Numbered from the stretch's first letter, positions 11,686-23,962 are shown. The stretch: 64,000 nt of DNA from Nymphaea colorata (GCF_008831285.2 NC_045149.1:20537035-20601034); one strand, 5' to 3'. The notes: generated from the letters alone by a model not told the origin. Program-made: numbers and translations.

Positions 11686-12250
11686 TGGACGGATGCGTAA
11701 CTTTCTTTTATGAATAAAGTAAAAAAGGACGTTGGTGGAGCAGCATGTGTGAAGTGCAGCCCTGGAATCCCGGTTGGTATTTCACCGTAACCCTACACCA
11801 CCACCACTTCACACAAAAGCCCCCTTCCTTTTCACATCGACCTGTCCTTTCCTTTCCTTCTTCTTCTACTCATTCACCACCTAACAAACTCGCCTCATCA
11901 TTTTTCCCCTTTCTCGCGGTATTGCCCTCCTGTTTGTCTCCACCTGCACTCTCCTCACTCAAACACGCAAACCAAATGAAATGACTCCAGAGTGATATTT
12001 TCCCCTATCTTTTGTTAATAAGATGGTCCATGTCAATAAAGTCGGATATAAAAAAAAATGATCCAATTAAGAAATCAATCCGGTCTTAATTTATCATAAT
12101 GTGGTAGATCGTGCATTTATGAGTCAGATTCAGATGCGAAATTAAACGTCCGATCAAAGTTTGTCAATAATTTGAAAATATGAAATAATTTTTTTTAATT
12201 TATTTTAAACCCAAATTCAAATCCAAATCCAAATCAAACCCGTTTGACAT
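11291..12250. other. Intergenic with CT/TA microsatellite
   Basis: A (TC)n(TA)n microsatellite lies at 11608-11685. The rest shows no gene. A short frame at 11745-11984 is rich in Ser and Pro codons from C-rich DNA and is not recognisable. Confidence 0.45.
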
Positions 12251-12553
12251 CACGGTTTTTTTGTGCAATTCGATTGAGCTAAGGTGAACCGACCGCACCC
12301 TAACTGGACTCGAGTCCTATCCAGGCTTGAGCGCAATACCAAATTTTCAACGCACCTGCCACCAACCCGTCCATCGTCAGTACACACGCCCACAACCGAA
12401 CAGAGGCCGAACACCCACGAACCGGTTCCCCCTTGACCGGATCCACACTCCAAACCCGATCCGTTTGGAACCCCGAGGATCAGTGAACCTCCTCGCGATC
12501 AGCAGCAGGCGGGGCCCGCCCTTGCACAGAAAGCCCCGCGGGACCCACTCGGG

Positions 12554-12572
12554 CACGTGAGACCGCCACGTG
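12554..12572. promoter_or_regulatory. Pair of G-boxes upstream of TOPLESS
   Basis: Two CACGTG palindromes lie at 12554-12559 and 12567-12572, 13 bp apart, inside a GC-rich stretch upstream of the first TATA box. CACGTG is the core bound by plant bZIP and bHLH factors. Function here is inferred from position. Confidence 0.5.
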
Positions 12573-12672
12573 TCTGGTGCAGCAGCATCCGCCTCCGTAC
12601 GCGGCCGCTTCGCATTCATTCCTTCGGAAAAAAAAAAAAAAGATAGAGAGAGGAGAGAGACAGCTAGACGTT

Positions 12673-12692
12673 GATAAGCACGCGTGCTTATC
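12673..12692. promoter_or_regulatory. 20-bp perfect palindrome with GATA and CACGCGTG cores
   Basis: GATAAGCACGCGTGCTTATC reads identically on both strands. It combines two outward GATAAG boxes (I-box/GATA factor sites) around CACGCGTG, which holds an ACGCGT core of the CAMTA/CG-box type. It ends 15 bp before the TATATAAGG box. Probably a dimeric or paired factor site. Confidence 0.5.
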
Positions 12693-12707
12693 TTATCGAA
12701 CTCCGGC

Positions 12708-12716
12708 TATATAAGG
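12708..12716 (+). promoter_or_regulatory. Distal TATA box
   Basis: TATATAAGG in a GC-rich context, predicting a start near 12740. It lies 471 bp upstream of a second TATA box, and could drive a longer TOPLESS leader or a separate transcript. Confidence 0.45.
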
Positions 12717-13178
12717 AGGTTGACTTATCATTCTGACTGGACAGCTACCCCGCACTACGCACAAGAAAAAGGAAAATGACGGGTTGATTGGTCGACGGGA
12801 TCCGCAGTAAAAAACAAAAAAAAAAAAAACAAAAAAGAAAAGAAAAGGGAAGGGGGGCTGGTGGAGGACATAAACGGGATTTTTGGGAAAGGATGGGGTT
12901 AGAAATGGGAAAGGGGAACGCGTACGAGGAAGGGTGACGTGGCGGTCGAAAATTAAAAGCGAGAGGAAATGACGGGGCGGGACCACGCACGTCGCCTCTG
13001 GGGAGCGTCGAAATGACGATAATGGCCTCCAGAGGGGTTGGAGTGGGAGGGGTGGTTTGGTCATTTGGTGGAAGGATGGTTTAGTAATTCTTGGGAGGGG
13101 TGGGGGTAGGGCGGGGATTTCGGGGGGAGTGGTGTTTTTTTCGGGCTTCGAGGGACGACCTAATCGGGAGGGCTTGCC

Positions 13179-13187
13179 TATAAAAGG
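13179..13187 (+). promoter_or_regulatory. Proximal TATA box of the TOPLESS gene
   Basis: TATAAAAGG is followed about 25 bp later by a GA-rich start region (13199-13223), a common arrangement at plant transcription starts. It is the nearest strong TATA box upstream of the TOPLESS coding exons. Confidence 0.6.
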
Positions 13188-13209
13188 CAGCGGATGAGAG
13201 AGAAGCGAG

Positions 13210-14104
13210 AGAGAGAGAGAGAGAACGGAATTGTGGCGAGAGCGTGGAGGAGCAGAGGTGTGGGGGGAAGAAAAGGGGGCGGGTGGTGGTAAGCGCAGCG
13301 ATTTCTTCTTCTTCGCCTGGTTTCTTTTCCGCCGCCGCCGTCGGGGTTGTCGTCTTGGTGTTTTGTGAGGAGGAAGAGGAAGGGAGAGGGGGAACAGGAG
13401 AAAGGAGGAGGGACAGCTTGCCGAAGACTCAAACTCCGACTTTCTCTCTGGCGCTCTATTGTTCTCGCTCTTTTCTTGTCTCTCGTTTGTTGCTGGCTTT
13501 TTGTTGCTGGCTTTCTGAAGTAGAGAGGGCGCTCGCGGAGATACTGTCGCTCCCTTTTCGAGTATGCTCTCTCTCTCTCTCTAGTTCCGGTTTTCTCGTC
13601 TATTTGACCGGTAGTCATTTTATACTGCATCAGACTCTATCTCTCTCTCTGCGTTCGGTTCTAGGAGAACGTGCCTCTTGGAAATGAAGAAAAGAAGTCG
13701 CCCTCTCTCTCTCTCTTTTATTTTTTCCCCTCTCGTTATGTTTGTTGTGGAGGTTTCTTATTTTTCGTGTGCCTGCGATCTCGGTTCCGGTAGCAAGCAG
13801 GCGAGAGATTGAGAAGAGATAGCCGTGGGTAGCAGGCGATTTTCTTCATTTTTCTTAAGGGGCAAACATCAGATTTACGTTGCGGAGCCATTTATGGACG
13901 GATCGTTGAGCAGGTCGGAAATTTGATGAGGTTTTCTACAGGTTGGATGGGAATGGTGATAGCAGTACCCCGTTTTTGGCTGTTCGAGTTTTTTGGTTTT
14001 TCGTCTTTGTCAGATCTTTAAGTTAGCCGGCGGTGCTGGGGTTCGGTTTCACGGATGAGCCGGAGCGGGGCGATCTCTTTTTCGCTTTTCACATGAAAAT
14101 GATC

Positions 14105-14145
<41 letters not shown>

Positions 14146-15160
14146 CCTCTCTTCTTTCAGATCTCTCGGGGTTTTGACTTAGAGAAAGTCAGAATGTAGG
14201 GTTTTGGATGGAGTACTTGGAAATGAATGGGGATTTCTGCAACTAATTTTCTTTTTTTATTTGATTCATTTTAAATAGAGATGAGTTGAAAACTAGTCTT
14301 ACAGGGCCGAGTGGGAGGTAATACTCATCTTTGCGTTTGCTTCTAATTGAGCTACTTTGGAGTGTAAAATCGATATCTTTTGGACGTATTGCTCCTAAAA
14401 GGAGTCCTAATTGCTCGACGTTTTTGGTCTCCTTAGTTATTTCTGTTAATCGGTGGAGGAAAAAACTTTTGGTTTTTGATGTACCTGTCATTTTATTTGT
14501 GCTATTATAAGGTATTTAAGAAAGTGCTGAAGTATAAGCTTTTTATTTGGACGTTGGCCAACTCCTTTTAGCTCCTTTTGACAATCAGGAAAACTTCCTA
14601 ATTGGTTGCCTGATTTTCTGCATTGTAGTAAGCTATGCAGGAAAGAACCTTGTACTATTTAACATCTGACGAGATCAGAGAATGTTTTTCTTGTTTCCCT
14701 TCATCAGTGAAGGCTTGCGGTGAACCTTTTTACATCTTTTTTTTTTTTTTCTGTTTGATCTTGTTGAACCTTCAAGATGATTGCTCTCCTCTTTTAATAT
14801 CTTATCGTTCCTTTCCTTAGGTTATTGCCAAAATCGAGGACTGCAATGCTAGTCGAACTCAAGAGGAAGTTGTTTATTGCTATTACCTTCTTCCACTTCC
14901 TTCTGCCACTACAGGCAAAGAAAGATCTTGACTGAAGGTTGTATGTGTAGAATTGAAAAAGAGGACCTCCTAAAGTCTTGGAGAAGGTTTAGTTGCTACA
15001 GAGAAGTAAAGATAAACGCAAGAAAATTTTGTTAAGCTGCCAGCTGGGAAGACTGCACTAGAGAGGTTAAGCTTTTCCCTACTTGATTGAGCAGCTCTGA
15101 CTTGGCATTTCTTGCTTCTGCTACCAAAAGATTGGTGGATTATTAGAAGTTCTGGAAGAC
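13210..15160 (+). other. TOPLESS 5' leader with one or more introns
   Basis: About 1950 bp separate the proximal TATA box from the start codon, so the leader very likely contains introns. Two strong acceptors are visible. One at 14160 (cttctttcag) is preceded by a ~40-nt (CT)n tract that would serve as polypyrimidine tract. The other at 14820 (cctttccttag) follows a pyrimidine-rich stretch. Donor choice cannot be settled by eye. The first ~350 bp are GC-rich with GA and CT microsatellites, typical of a plant untranslated first exon. Confidence 0.55.
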
Positions 15161-18100
15161 ATGTCATCCTTAAGCAGGGAACTTGTCTTCCTTATCCTAC
15201 AGTTCTTGGATGAGGAGAAATTCAAGGAAACGGTGCATAAGTAAGTGTTTGTCAGTTTGCTGTTTGTGTTTTTCCTTTTATCCTGTTATTAATTTTGAGT
15301 TGCCTTTTCTTTTGATCTTTTATCATTTGCATTTTGGTTTGTTTGTTTACTGTCTGAATGTTGGGCCTGTACTAGGTTGGAACAAGAATCTGGGTTCTTT
15401 TTCAATATGAAACATTTTGAGGATCAAGTTCAAGCAGGGGAATGGGATGAGGTGGAAAGATATTTGGGTGGATTTACAAAGGTTGAAGATAATCGTTACT
15501 CCATGAAAATATTTTTTGAGATAAGAAAGCAGAAGTACCTTGAAGCTCTTGATAGGTGAGTTGGTCCAAGTATGTGCACTCCACATATAAGGTCTTTTTT
15601 GTATTTGGAAACCAAGGCAAAAATATGTATTTTTCAAAAATCTCCTGAGTAGAACATTGTATAGGCTCCTTTGCTTTTATGAAATTTTTGATATAAAATG
15701 AAGTTGCCAATGTATTCCAGACAAGACCGGGCAAAAGCAGTTGAGATCCTTGTGAAAGATCTTAAAGTGTTTGCTTCGTTCAATGAAGAGCTGTTCAAGG
15801 AAATCACTCAACTTCTTACACTTGATAACTTCAGGTACTTATATCGAAGTTATTGTGTACGTTTTTTTGTGTTTTGTTGTATGTCTTATTTCATGGGCTT
15901 TTTTTAGGCATAATGAACAACTCTCCAAGTATGGGGATACAAAGTCAGCCCGCAATATCATGCTTTTAGAGCTCAAAAAGTTGATTGAGGCAAATCCACT
16001 ATTCCGAGACAAGCTTGTTTTTCCATCATTTAAAGCATCTCGCCTTCGGACATTGATTAACCAAAGGTGTGCTGGACTTTGCAATTTGATTTTGCTGTGA
16101 TGTTTTAGTCTTTAAAATACTATATTTTACTGTAGGCATTTTATAGCTTGGTAAACTTGATTAGGTAATTGGAGTACCCATGATTTTCTAACTTTGCTGG
16201 ATGTTCAGTCTGAATTGGCAGCACCAACTGTGCAAGAATCCACGGCCGAACCCGGACATAAAGACACTTTTTGTTGATCACTCATGCTCACCTACCAATG
16301 GTACACGAGCACCACCTCCTGCAAACAGCCCTCTTGTAGGAGCAATTCCTAAAGCTGGGACATTTCCTGCAATTGGTGCACACAATGTAACTTCATTTTT
16401 TTTATGTTCTCAGATTAGAAGACAATTACCATGACATGATGCCTCACCTACAATCATCTTCCTTGCAGCCATTTCAGACTGTTGTTTCAGCATCTCCTAG
16501 TGCAATTGGATGGATGACAAATCCTGCTCCCACCATGCAACATCCTGCTGTGGCTTCTGGACCAGCAGGTCTTGTTCAGCCTCCAAATGCTGGTAATTAA
16601 CTATTTATCCATTCCTGTTTACATTTGTTACTTTTGTTCACACATTCAGATGTTTTATTTATTTTTCTCTTTCATATTGTTGATTAAAACTGTTTTTTGT
16701 TGATTTTACCATCAGCTGCATTTCTGAAGCACCCAAGAACTCCTCCTGGTGCTACTAGTATGGATTATCAATCAGCTGATTCAGAGCATTTGATGAAGCG
16801 GATGAGAACTGGCCAACCAGATGAGGTATGGCAAATGAGCATTTAGTATATTAAAATTGGCATTGATTTGTCAACACTGTTTATATTAAATATAGTTTTT
16901 TTTAATAGCAAATAATTGTTTGGTATATTAAAATTGAATAGTGTTTTGTCATCATTGTTTGTATTATATATGATTTCTGGTTACATAACCAGCATATTAC
17001 CAGCATATTACCATTAATTCCATTTTTTCAGGTTTCATTCTCAAGCTCTGCTCATCCTCAGAACATTTATTCACAAGATGACCTTCCAAAGACCGTTGTG
17101 AGGACACTTAACCAAGGGTCCAATGTAATGAGCATGGACTTCCATCCACAACAACACACCATTCTTTTAGGTGAACTGATTGCAGGATCTTTACACTTTG
17201 TTTGATGTCCATGATGCAGATCACGTAGAACTGACATTATGGTATCTGATGTTTCTTAACACACCTTTTTTTCTCAGTTGGAACAAATGTTGGTGATATT
17301 GCAATCTGGGAAGTGGGATCAAAGGAAAGAATAGCACATAAGACTTTCAGGGTGTGGGACGTCTCTGCCTATTCTTTGACGCTTCAGGTATTGTCTCTTC
17401 TCTTGGGAATCTATCTGTGCTTTCAATTTCATCAAATTTCGTCAAGAGAGAGCTAGAACTCTGTCAATATGTTCGCTAAAATCTACTTTTACAGACATCA
17501 TTGATGAAGGATGCTACTATATCTGTAAATCGTTGTGTGTGGGGCCCAGATGGTTCTATACTTGGTATGATTCAAACATCTCTTGATGTCCTTTTGTTTT
17601 TTACTCAAATCTAATTTCTCATTTTGCTGCATTTTTTCACAGGTGTTGCATTCTCCAAGCACATTGTTCAGACGTACATGTACACCCCCACTGGTGAACT
17701 GAGGCAACACTTAGAGGTACACCTCCAAACAACAACAATTTTTCTTTCCTCAATGCACTAATTTTATTGGTTTATGATGACCTATTATGTCTTTGTAGAT
17801 TGATGCCCATGCTGGTGGAGTCAATGATATTGCTTTCTCCCTGCCCAACAAGCAACTCTGCATAATCACATGTGGTGATGATAAGACAATCAAGGTAAGA
17901 TTGGAATTTAATGTGTGCATACTCTTTACATTTATTTCTTTAGGCAGCCTTTATGAACTTGGACACATGTGGTCTTTGAGTTTAAGATTTAAATTTTGCA
18001 TGTTATAGAAGTTTTGATCCGCTTTGTGTATGCGATGGATTCAGATTTATTCTGTGCACAATTATTTTCTTATTTCTATTCCATTATAACCCTTTTTTTG

Positions 18101-21100
18101 CTGCACGCCACTAATTTTGTCAAATTTGGCAGGTTTGGGATGCTTCTGGAGGTCGTAAGCTTTATGTCTTTGAAGGCCATGAAGCCCCAGTTTATTCTGT
18201 ATGCCCACATCATAAAGAAGCAATTCAGGTAAAAATTAATTTCTCAGATGCTTGACGATTCAGCATATTTTCATCTTGGGATGAGTTTGTTAAAAACAAG
18301 ATTATTTCATGAATCATCAGGTTCATTGTTGTTTCAATTTTTTTTTTGTTCCATTCACAGTTCATTTTCTCTACTGCTATTGATGGAAAAATCAAAGCAT
18401 GGTTGTATGATACCATGGGATCCAGAGTTGACTATGATGCTCCTGGCCACTGGTGTACGACTATGGCATACAGTGCAGATGGAACAAGGTGAATCTTATG
18501 TAGAATTTTTTTTTTTTTAATTTGGTAGGTGGCCAGCTAATTCTCCTGTCATTCAATATCCTCACAGATTTCCATTGTGATGACATTGAGAAATTTCCCA
18601 AACTGCAGTTTCTATTGTTATTTGCTTGTAATAATCCTTTTAATTTGATATTTGTTCTTGCCTTTGTGTTCGTGCGACTTGTTAATTTATGGAATGACTT
18701 TCTGTGTTCTTATGGATATGAAAATCTGGATAACGTTTTAGTGGTTGAACTGGTAACTGACTATTGTTTGCTGTTGATGTTTCTTCCAGGCTCTTTTCTT
18801 GTGGGACTAGCAAAGAAGGTGACTCCCACCTAGTAGAGTGGAATGAGAGTGAAGGATCAATAAAAAGAACATATTCTGGGTTTAGAAAACGATCTTTAGG
18901 TGTCGTTCAGTTTGACACAACACGGAATCATTTCTTAGCAGCTGGTGATGAATTCCAAATCAAGTTCTGGGATATGGATAATAGCAACATTTTAACAACA
19001 ACAGATGCTGAAGGAGGATTGGCGGTCAGCATTTTGAACTCATTTGGATGCCAGCTTTGTAATTGATTTTTGAAGAATTTGAAGAATTTTCTAATTTTTT
19101 CAGTTTTTAAACATTTTGCAGGCTAGTCCTCGATTGAGATTCAACAAAGAAGGTTCGTTACTTGCCGTTACAACTGCTGACAATGGCATCAAAATATTGG
19201 CAAATAGTGATGGGCAGAGACTTATCAGGATGCTAGAGAGCAGAGCTTTTGAAGGCCCTAGAGGTCCCTCTGAATCAATGAACACTAAGGTTGGATAAGA
19301 TTACTATATTTCACATCCTCTTATGCAGTGATTTGCATAGTATATAACTTTGCTTGATTCTTGCAGCCTCCAATTGTCAATGCACTGGCTCCCATTTCAA
19401 ATGCCAATTCCTCTCTTGTTTCTGTGCTTGAACGTACTGAGAGAATTCCATCGGCCGTGTCAATGAACAATTTGGTAAGTAGTTCTGCTACTTGTCTCCT
19501 TTGTTTTAACAGGCTATCTAGGCATTCTATTTTTCTGATGTATTTTAAAATGCAGACTGCAGTTGACAACACGAGAACACCTGATATTAAACCAAGGATC
19601 TCAGAAGATGGACTGGACAAGATCAAAAGTTGGAAATTGGCTGATATTGTTGAGTCAGCACAACTTAAGGCCTTGCGGTTGCCTGACCCCTTGACTGCAA
19701 GCAAGGTATGAAACCATCCATTGGCTAATGTTTACTGTCAGATAGAGTTGTCAGTATGTCATCCAACCAGTAGCAGATTCATCCTTTTCTTTTCTTTCTC
19801 TTTGCTAATTTTCTCTTGTAAGAAATTAGTATTCTCAAGTGAATGTCTTTTCCTTTTGTACAAATCCAAGTCATGTGGGTTATAATGATGAATTATGCAG
19901 ATTGCAAGATTGATATACACAAACTCAGGTGTAGCAATCTTAGCCCTTGCCTCCAATGCTGTTCATAAGTTGTGGAAATGGCAGAGATGTGATAGAAGCC
20001 CATCTGGCAAGGTAAATTATATTAATATTTTCAGGTGCGCCGGATGTGTTTTATGAATTCTAACAATGTTACTTGCAGTCTACTGCTTCTATTGCACCTC
20101 AGCTATGGCAACCTGCAAGTGGAATTCCTATGACTAATGACACAAGTGATGCTAATTCCACAGAAGAATCTGCTGCATGTATTGCTTTGTCTAAGAACGA
20201 TTCTTATGTCATGTCTGCATCCGGCGGGAAGGTTTCCCTCTTTAATATGATGACATTCAAGGTCTGCATTGTCCAGTTTGCTGCTGTTTTGCTTCTATAA
20301 TATGTCTTCACTTGTCCAACAAAACTCTATTGCTTGTGGTGTAGGTTATGACGACTTTCATTGCACCTCCTCCAGCTGCTACTTTTCTAGCATTCCATCC
20401 TCAGGATAACAATATTATTGCAATAGGAATGGATGATTCGACAATCCAAATATACAATGTCAGAATAGACGAGGTATTCCTAGTAAACTCTCTAGGATGG
20501 GGCATCGGTATCTAACTTTTTATTGGCAAAATGTGTCTAGTAGTATTCATGAAAGCATTGTCATGTTTCTGTTAGACAAATGTTGAGGAGTGAAACAAAA
20601 CACGTACTTGTTCCTGCAGATTAGATGTTTTGTGCAAAAAATTGAGGGATGGTTTTGTATTTTTATTTGAAGGTTAAAACCAAGCTCAAGGGCCACCAGA
20701 AGAAGATTACCGGTCTTGCATTTTCACAGTCCATGAATGTATTGGTATCTGCTGGTGCTGATGCACAGGTAATTGGAACACGTAATTTAGTGCTTAAGGG
20801 GATGGCTGTTGTACTTTTGGTGCTAATGGCTTTTAAACATTCAATTCATTCGATGGTTTTGCAGCTATGTGTCTGGAGCATAGATTTGTGGGAGAAGAAG
20901 AAGTCAAGGTTCATCCCGGCTCCTCCTGGACGCCCATCCCCGTTGGTTGGAGAGACAAGGGTTCAATTTCACAATGATCAGACTCACTTATTAGCTGTTC
21001 ATGAAACTCAGATAATCATCTATGATGGGAAACTCGAGTGTCTGCGATCTGTAAGTTCTTCACTCATATTCAGACCCACTTACTATTTTCATGTGAAAAG

Positions 21101-22143
21101 TCTGTTCCCAGCAGCAAAATTAATGTGTGTGGAAAATGTTCGTTTCACATGTTTTTTGGAGCACTTAATCACTTGGGCTTTGTAGTGTTTCCCCTGTAAT
21201 GCAACTTCTTTTCTTTTGTCTTTACCTTTGTAGTGATTATCTCAGAGAATATTGCACACCATCACCTCTCTCTATGTTCTTACTATGACCTCTTTTGTGT
21301 ACAGTGGACCCCGAGGGACTCACTCTCAGCACCCATTTCAAGTGCCATCTACTCGTGTGACGGTTTGCTGATTTATACTGGGTTTTGTGATGGTGCAGTT
21401 GGCGTCTTTGAGGCAGAGTCTCTAAGATTACGGTGTCGCATCGCACCATCATCCTATATCCCACCTTCAGTTTCTAGGTGAATGACACTTTGACACAAAA
21501 TGTATCATCTCCCGATTAAATGATCACTAAGTGCATACAGAAACGCTTAGAAAAATCTGTAGCATGAGTTTTTATTCGTATTGCAAAATTTATATCAAGC
21601 TGCTTTATTTTTACTTTTACTGGTTATGTTATGCTAGAAATGTTGGGCAGGTTGAAAGGTCTTTCTCAAAGAGGTTGTGTTTGTTGTAGTAGCAAAAGCT
21701 ACTCAGCATGGAGCTACTGCTATTTTTCCTTTAAATAGAGTTTAGGTTGCCACCTGGGTGAGTTGCCCACATAATCTGGGCCACTCAACTGATGGTGACC
21801 GTGCCATGAGCGTATTCATGTGAGAGTACACGGACACCCCTTGTGACCTGATCCTCACTCATAGTCTATGCTTTCGGTTATGGTTCATGCAGCATGGTTA
21901 TGGAGCTGTTTCTAATGTTTTTTCTTTTTTGGCAGCAGTGGCGGACATCCTACCGTGATTGCTTCTCATCCATCCGAGCCTAATCAATTTGCTCTTGGCA
22001 TGAGCGATGGGGCAGTTTACGTGATAGAGCCTCTGGAAACGGAACCGAGATGGGGGTCGCCACTTCCTCATGACAATGGTGGTCTTCCTTTGCCCTTGAA
22101 TCCGTCGTTGACGAGCCCGGTATCAGAACCTCCTTCCAGGTGA
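15161..22143 (+). CDS. TPL: TOPLESS / TOPLESS-related transcriptional co-repressor
   Basis: Groucho/TLE-type co-repressor recruited in the nucleus by EAR-motif proteins such as Aux/IAA and NINJA. Coding exons: 15161-15240, 15376-15555, 15721-15834, 15908-16066, 16209-16386, 16469-16592, 16716-16825, 17032-17170, 17278-17387, 17495-17564, 17643-17716, 17799-17894, 18133-18228, 18361-18488, 18790-19024, 19122-19289, 19367-19474, 19556-19705, 19901-20011, 20079-20261, 20345-20473, 20673-20768, 20865-21050, 21305-21477, 21936-22143. They join in one frame to 1134 residues, close to the ~1130 usual for the family. LisH and CTLH domains (residues ~4-92; MSSLSRELVFLILQFLDEEK) form the EAR-binding pocket. 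Asn176, the residue altered in the dominant tpl-1 allele, is present. A Pro-rich linker (~190-330) contains LFVDHSCSPTNG and LKHPRTPP, then two WD40 propellers follow (GDDKTIKVWDASGG, IAIGMDDSTIQIYNV). The linker resembles TPL/TPR1/TPR4 more than TPR2/TPR3. All introns are GT-AG. The last acceptor is a gcagcag tandem. Confidence 0.97.
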
Positions 22144-22560
22144 CAAGCGCCTCTGCCCTTATGTTTCGCTGACGGAACGGATGAACCAGTAAAGTAAATG
22201 AAGGTGGCCACTGGAAGCAGCAAAAGTGTTGCTGCCACAGGCTCCGTCGTGAAATTTTCTTCCTGGCGATTCACCTTTTTTTTTTCTGAGCCATCGCCAT
22301 GCTTCCGGGGGCCTTTTGTCGGTCCCTGGGAAGTGTAAAGTTTTCAGGCATTCACCTGGTAAATAGTGTAGCCCCAATACCCCTGTTGCTAATGTACATC
22401 GAAGAAGAAGAAGATACCATATGTAATCCATGTAGGTGAGAGTTTGTTCCTTTGTTCCTTTAAGCGATTTAAGGTTGGTTTATGTAATGCTTGTATGGCA
22501 TCTTAACTCAAAGAGTTTATTGATATGTTTCAATTGCTAATTTTTATTACATTCCTAATT
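22144..22560 (+). other. Probable TOPLESS 3' untranslated region
   Basis: The sequence after the stop is T-rich and passes gatatgtttcaattgctaat near 22520. It has no competing frame and would make a ~400-nt 3' UTR. The cleavage site was not fixed. Confidence 0.45.
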
Positions 22561-23690
22561 CGTGTTCATTGACTCCACCCTACTTGGACCGATTGTTTCC
22601 TCATACTATGTCAATGATACCGTCGCATATTGTACAGTCTCTTCCTTCTCTCTTTCATGGGACTCTGAACCGAACATGCTCTGGGCTTTTTGAACCACTG
22701 CCTTTCTCAGCATTCTAAAAGAAGGTGGTGCGCAGAGTCACGTCTTTATCCGGAGGGGCTGCGTGTGCTGCGACACGAGTCAAGTGTGAAGGGGAAGGCT
22801 GGAACGAACTGTACTCTCAGCATCAGCAACCCCAACACAAAAGGGAAAGGAAAAACTGCCAGGCCCGTATTGCAGCAACCCTTTCCGAGCCGCAAACAGT
22901 CGGCAGCAGCAGCAGCCAGCGAAGGCACGCCGTTCCAAGCGCCGAGCAAGAGTCCCACGAAGGTTTCTTCTCTCTGCCGCTTACACAGACTATTTATTCT
23001 GGTGGCCGGTCATCTCTGGGGACAGTCTGGGCATTTTATGAGTTGTAGCTCAGCGAGCACATACAGCGGACCAAGGGCTTTTCGGTAATTTTTTTTATGG
23101 GCGCTGCCCTCTGAACACTTCAGTTGTCTGATGTGGTGAAGGTGGGACATGGTGTCGGTTGTCGGCTTGCAATAAGGAAGAAAGAGTCGCTTTATGGTGA
23201 ACAGGAGGGAGGGCAGTCTGCCAGAGGCCTCCCGCTACCAAAAATAACAAAAGATGCGCTTCCCTTTCTCGTCCATGAGCCTCGAAATTGAAAGTTGTTG
23301 CCTCTTTCTATGTGTGTTCTTCTGTTAGCCTAAAAAGTACGATCGACTGTGGAAGTTTGCGAGTGATTAAAGAAAAGAAGCAAAGAAGGAAACAAAAGAG
23401 GGCAGGCTCGTGTGCAGCAGAGCCAAGACAAACCAGGCTCAAAATATAATTTTTAGTAGAAAAGCAGGGGAATTTTTCAGATAAAAAGAAGACTTGGGCA
23501 ATCATAGATCTTGGTGTCAACATCCTGGTTTCCTTTTCAAGTCAGAAAGAGCGAGTGAGAGAGAGAGAGAGAGGTGAATTTCCAGTCACGTTCCGACACT
23601 GACATGACAACTCCATCCCTGTCATAACCGTCTCGGGAACGTGATTGGGTCCACTGCAGCACCTCTCTCTCTCTCTAGGTTTCACCAGCC
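22561..23690. other. Intergenic, unrecognised
   Basis: Overlapping plus-strand frames at 22690-23088 are GC-rich and Ser/Arg/Ala-rich but match no known family. A (GA)n tract lies at 23553-23572 and a CT-rich patch at 23663-23678 before the TATA-like box of the next entry. Confidence 0.4.
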
Positions 23691-23962
23691 CATAAAAGGA
23701 TCCGAGACGTCTCGGTTTCCAAGGCTGACTCTGCAAATCCATGTGGCGCTCCGGCCGTCCCCACCGGACCCATGTGCCAGAAGATTACGTGATTCCAAAC
23801 AATGAGCCCCATCATCTCGAAAACATCATCTCCAACCTGTTCTTTTCGACCACTCGAGCCGAAGATGGGGGTGCCGACGAGAGACTCGTAGTCTACTTCT
23901 TTTGGCAGAACTAGACCGCCGCTGGCGCTTTTGTCCTCTTCCATTATTTTGAACATCAACAT
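23675..23962 (-). other. 95-codon ORF, unassigned
   Basis: Opens MLMFKIMEEDKSASGGLVLP and has no low-complexity bias, but no domain, signal peptide or membrane segment is apparent and no family is recognised. It overlaps the plus-strand ORF at 23741-23914. There is no convincing TATA box upstream on the minus strand. Real, spliced or chance cannot be separated by inspection. Confidence 0.2.
23691..23914 (+). other. TATA-like box and 57-codon ORF, unassigned
   Basis: A pyrimidine patch (23663-23678) and cataaaagg (23690-23698) are followed by a 14-bp palindrome CCGAGACGTCTCGG (23702-23715) and an ATG at 23741. That ATG opens a 57-residue frame (MWRSGRPHRTHVPEDYVIPN at its start) ending in TAG at 23912-23914. 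The product is not recognised. The opposite strand also carries an open frame across the same bases, so at most one is likely to be real. Confidence 0.3.

Noticed and set aside
12250-13064. GC-rich frames on both strands upstream of TOPLESS
   Set aside because: They overlap promoter elements and have compositions dictated by G/C runs. No family resemblance or splice logic.
13178-13687. 150- and 147-codon frames at the TOPLESS transcription start
   Set aside because: They come from GA/CT-rich leader DNA. The plus-strand one starts with GTG, not ATG, and both are low complexity.
22690-23088. 132-codon plus-strand frame after TOPLESS
   Set aside because: Overlapping frames are open in the same GC-rich stretch, no domain is visible, and no promoter or splice signals support it.
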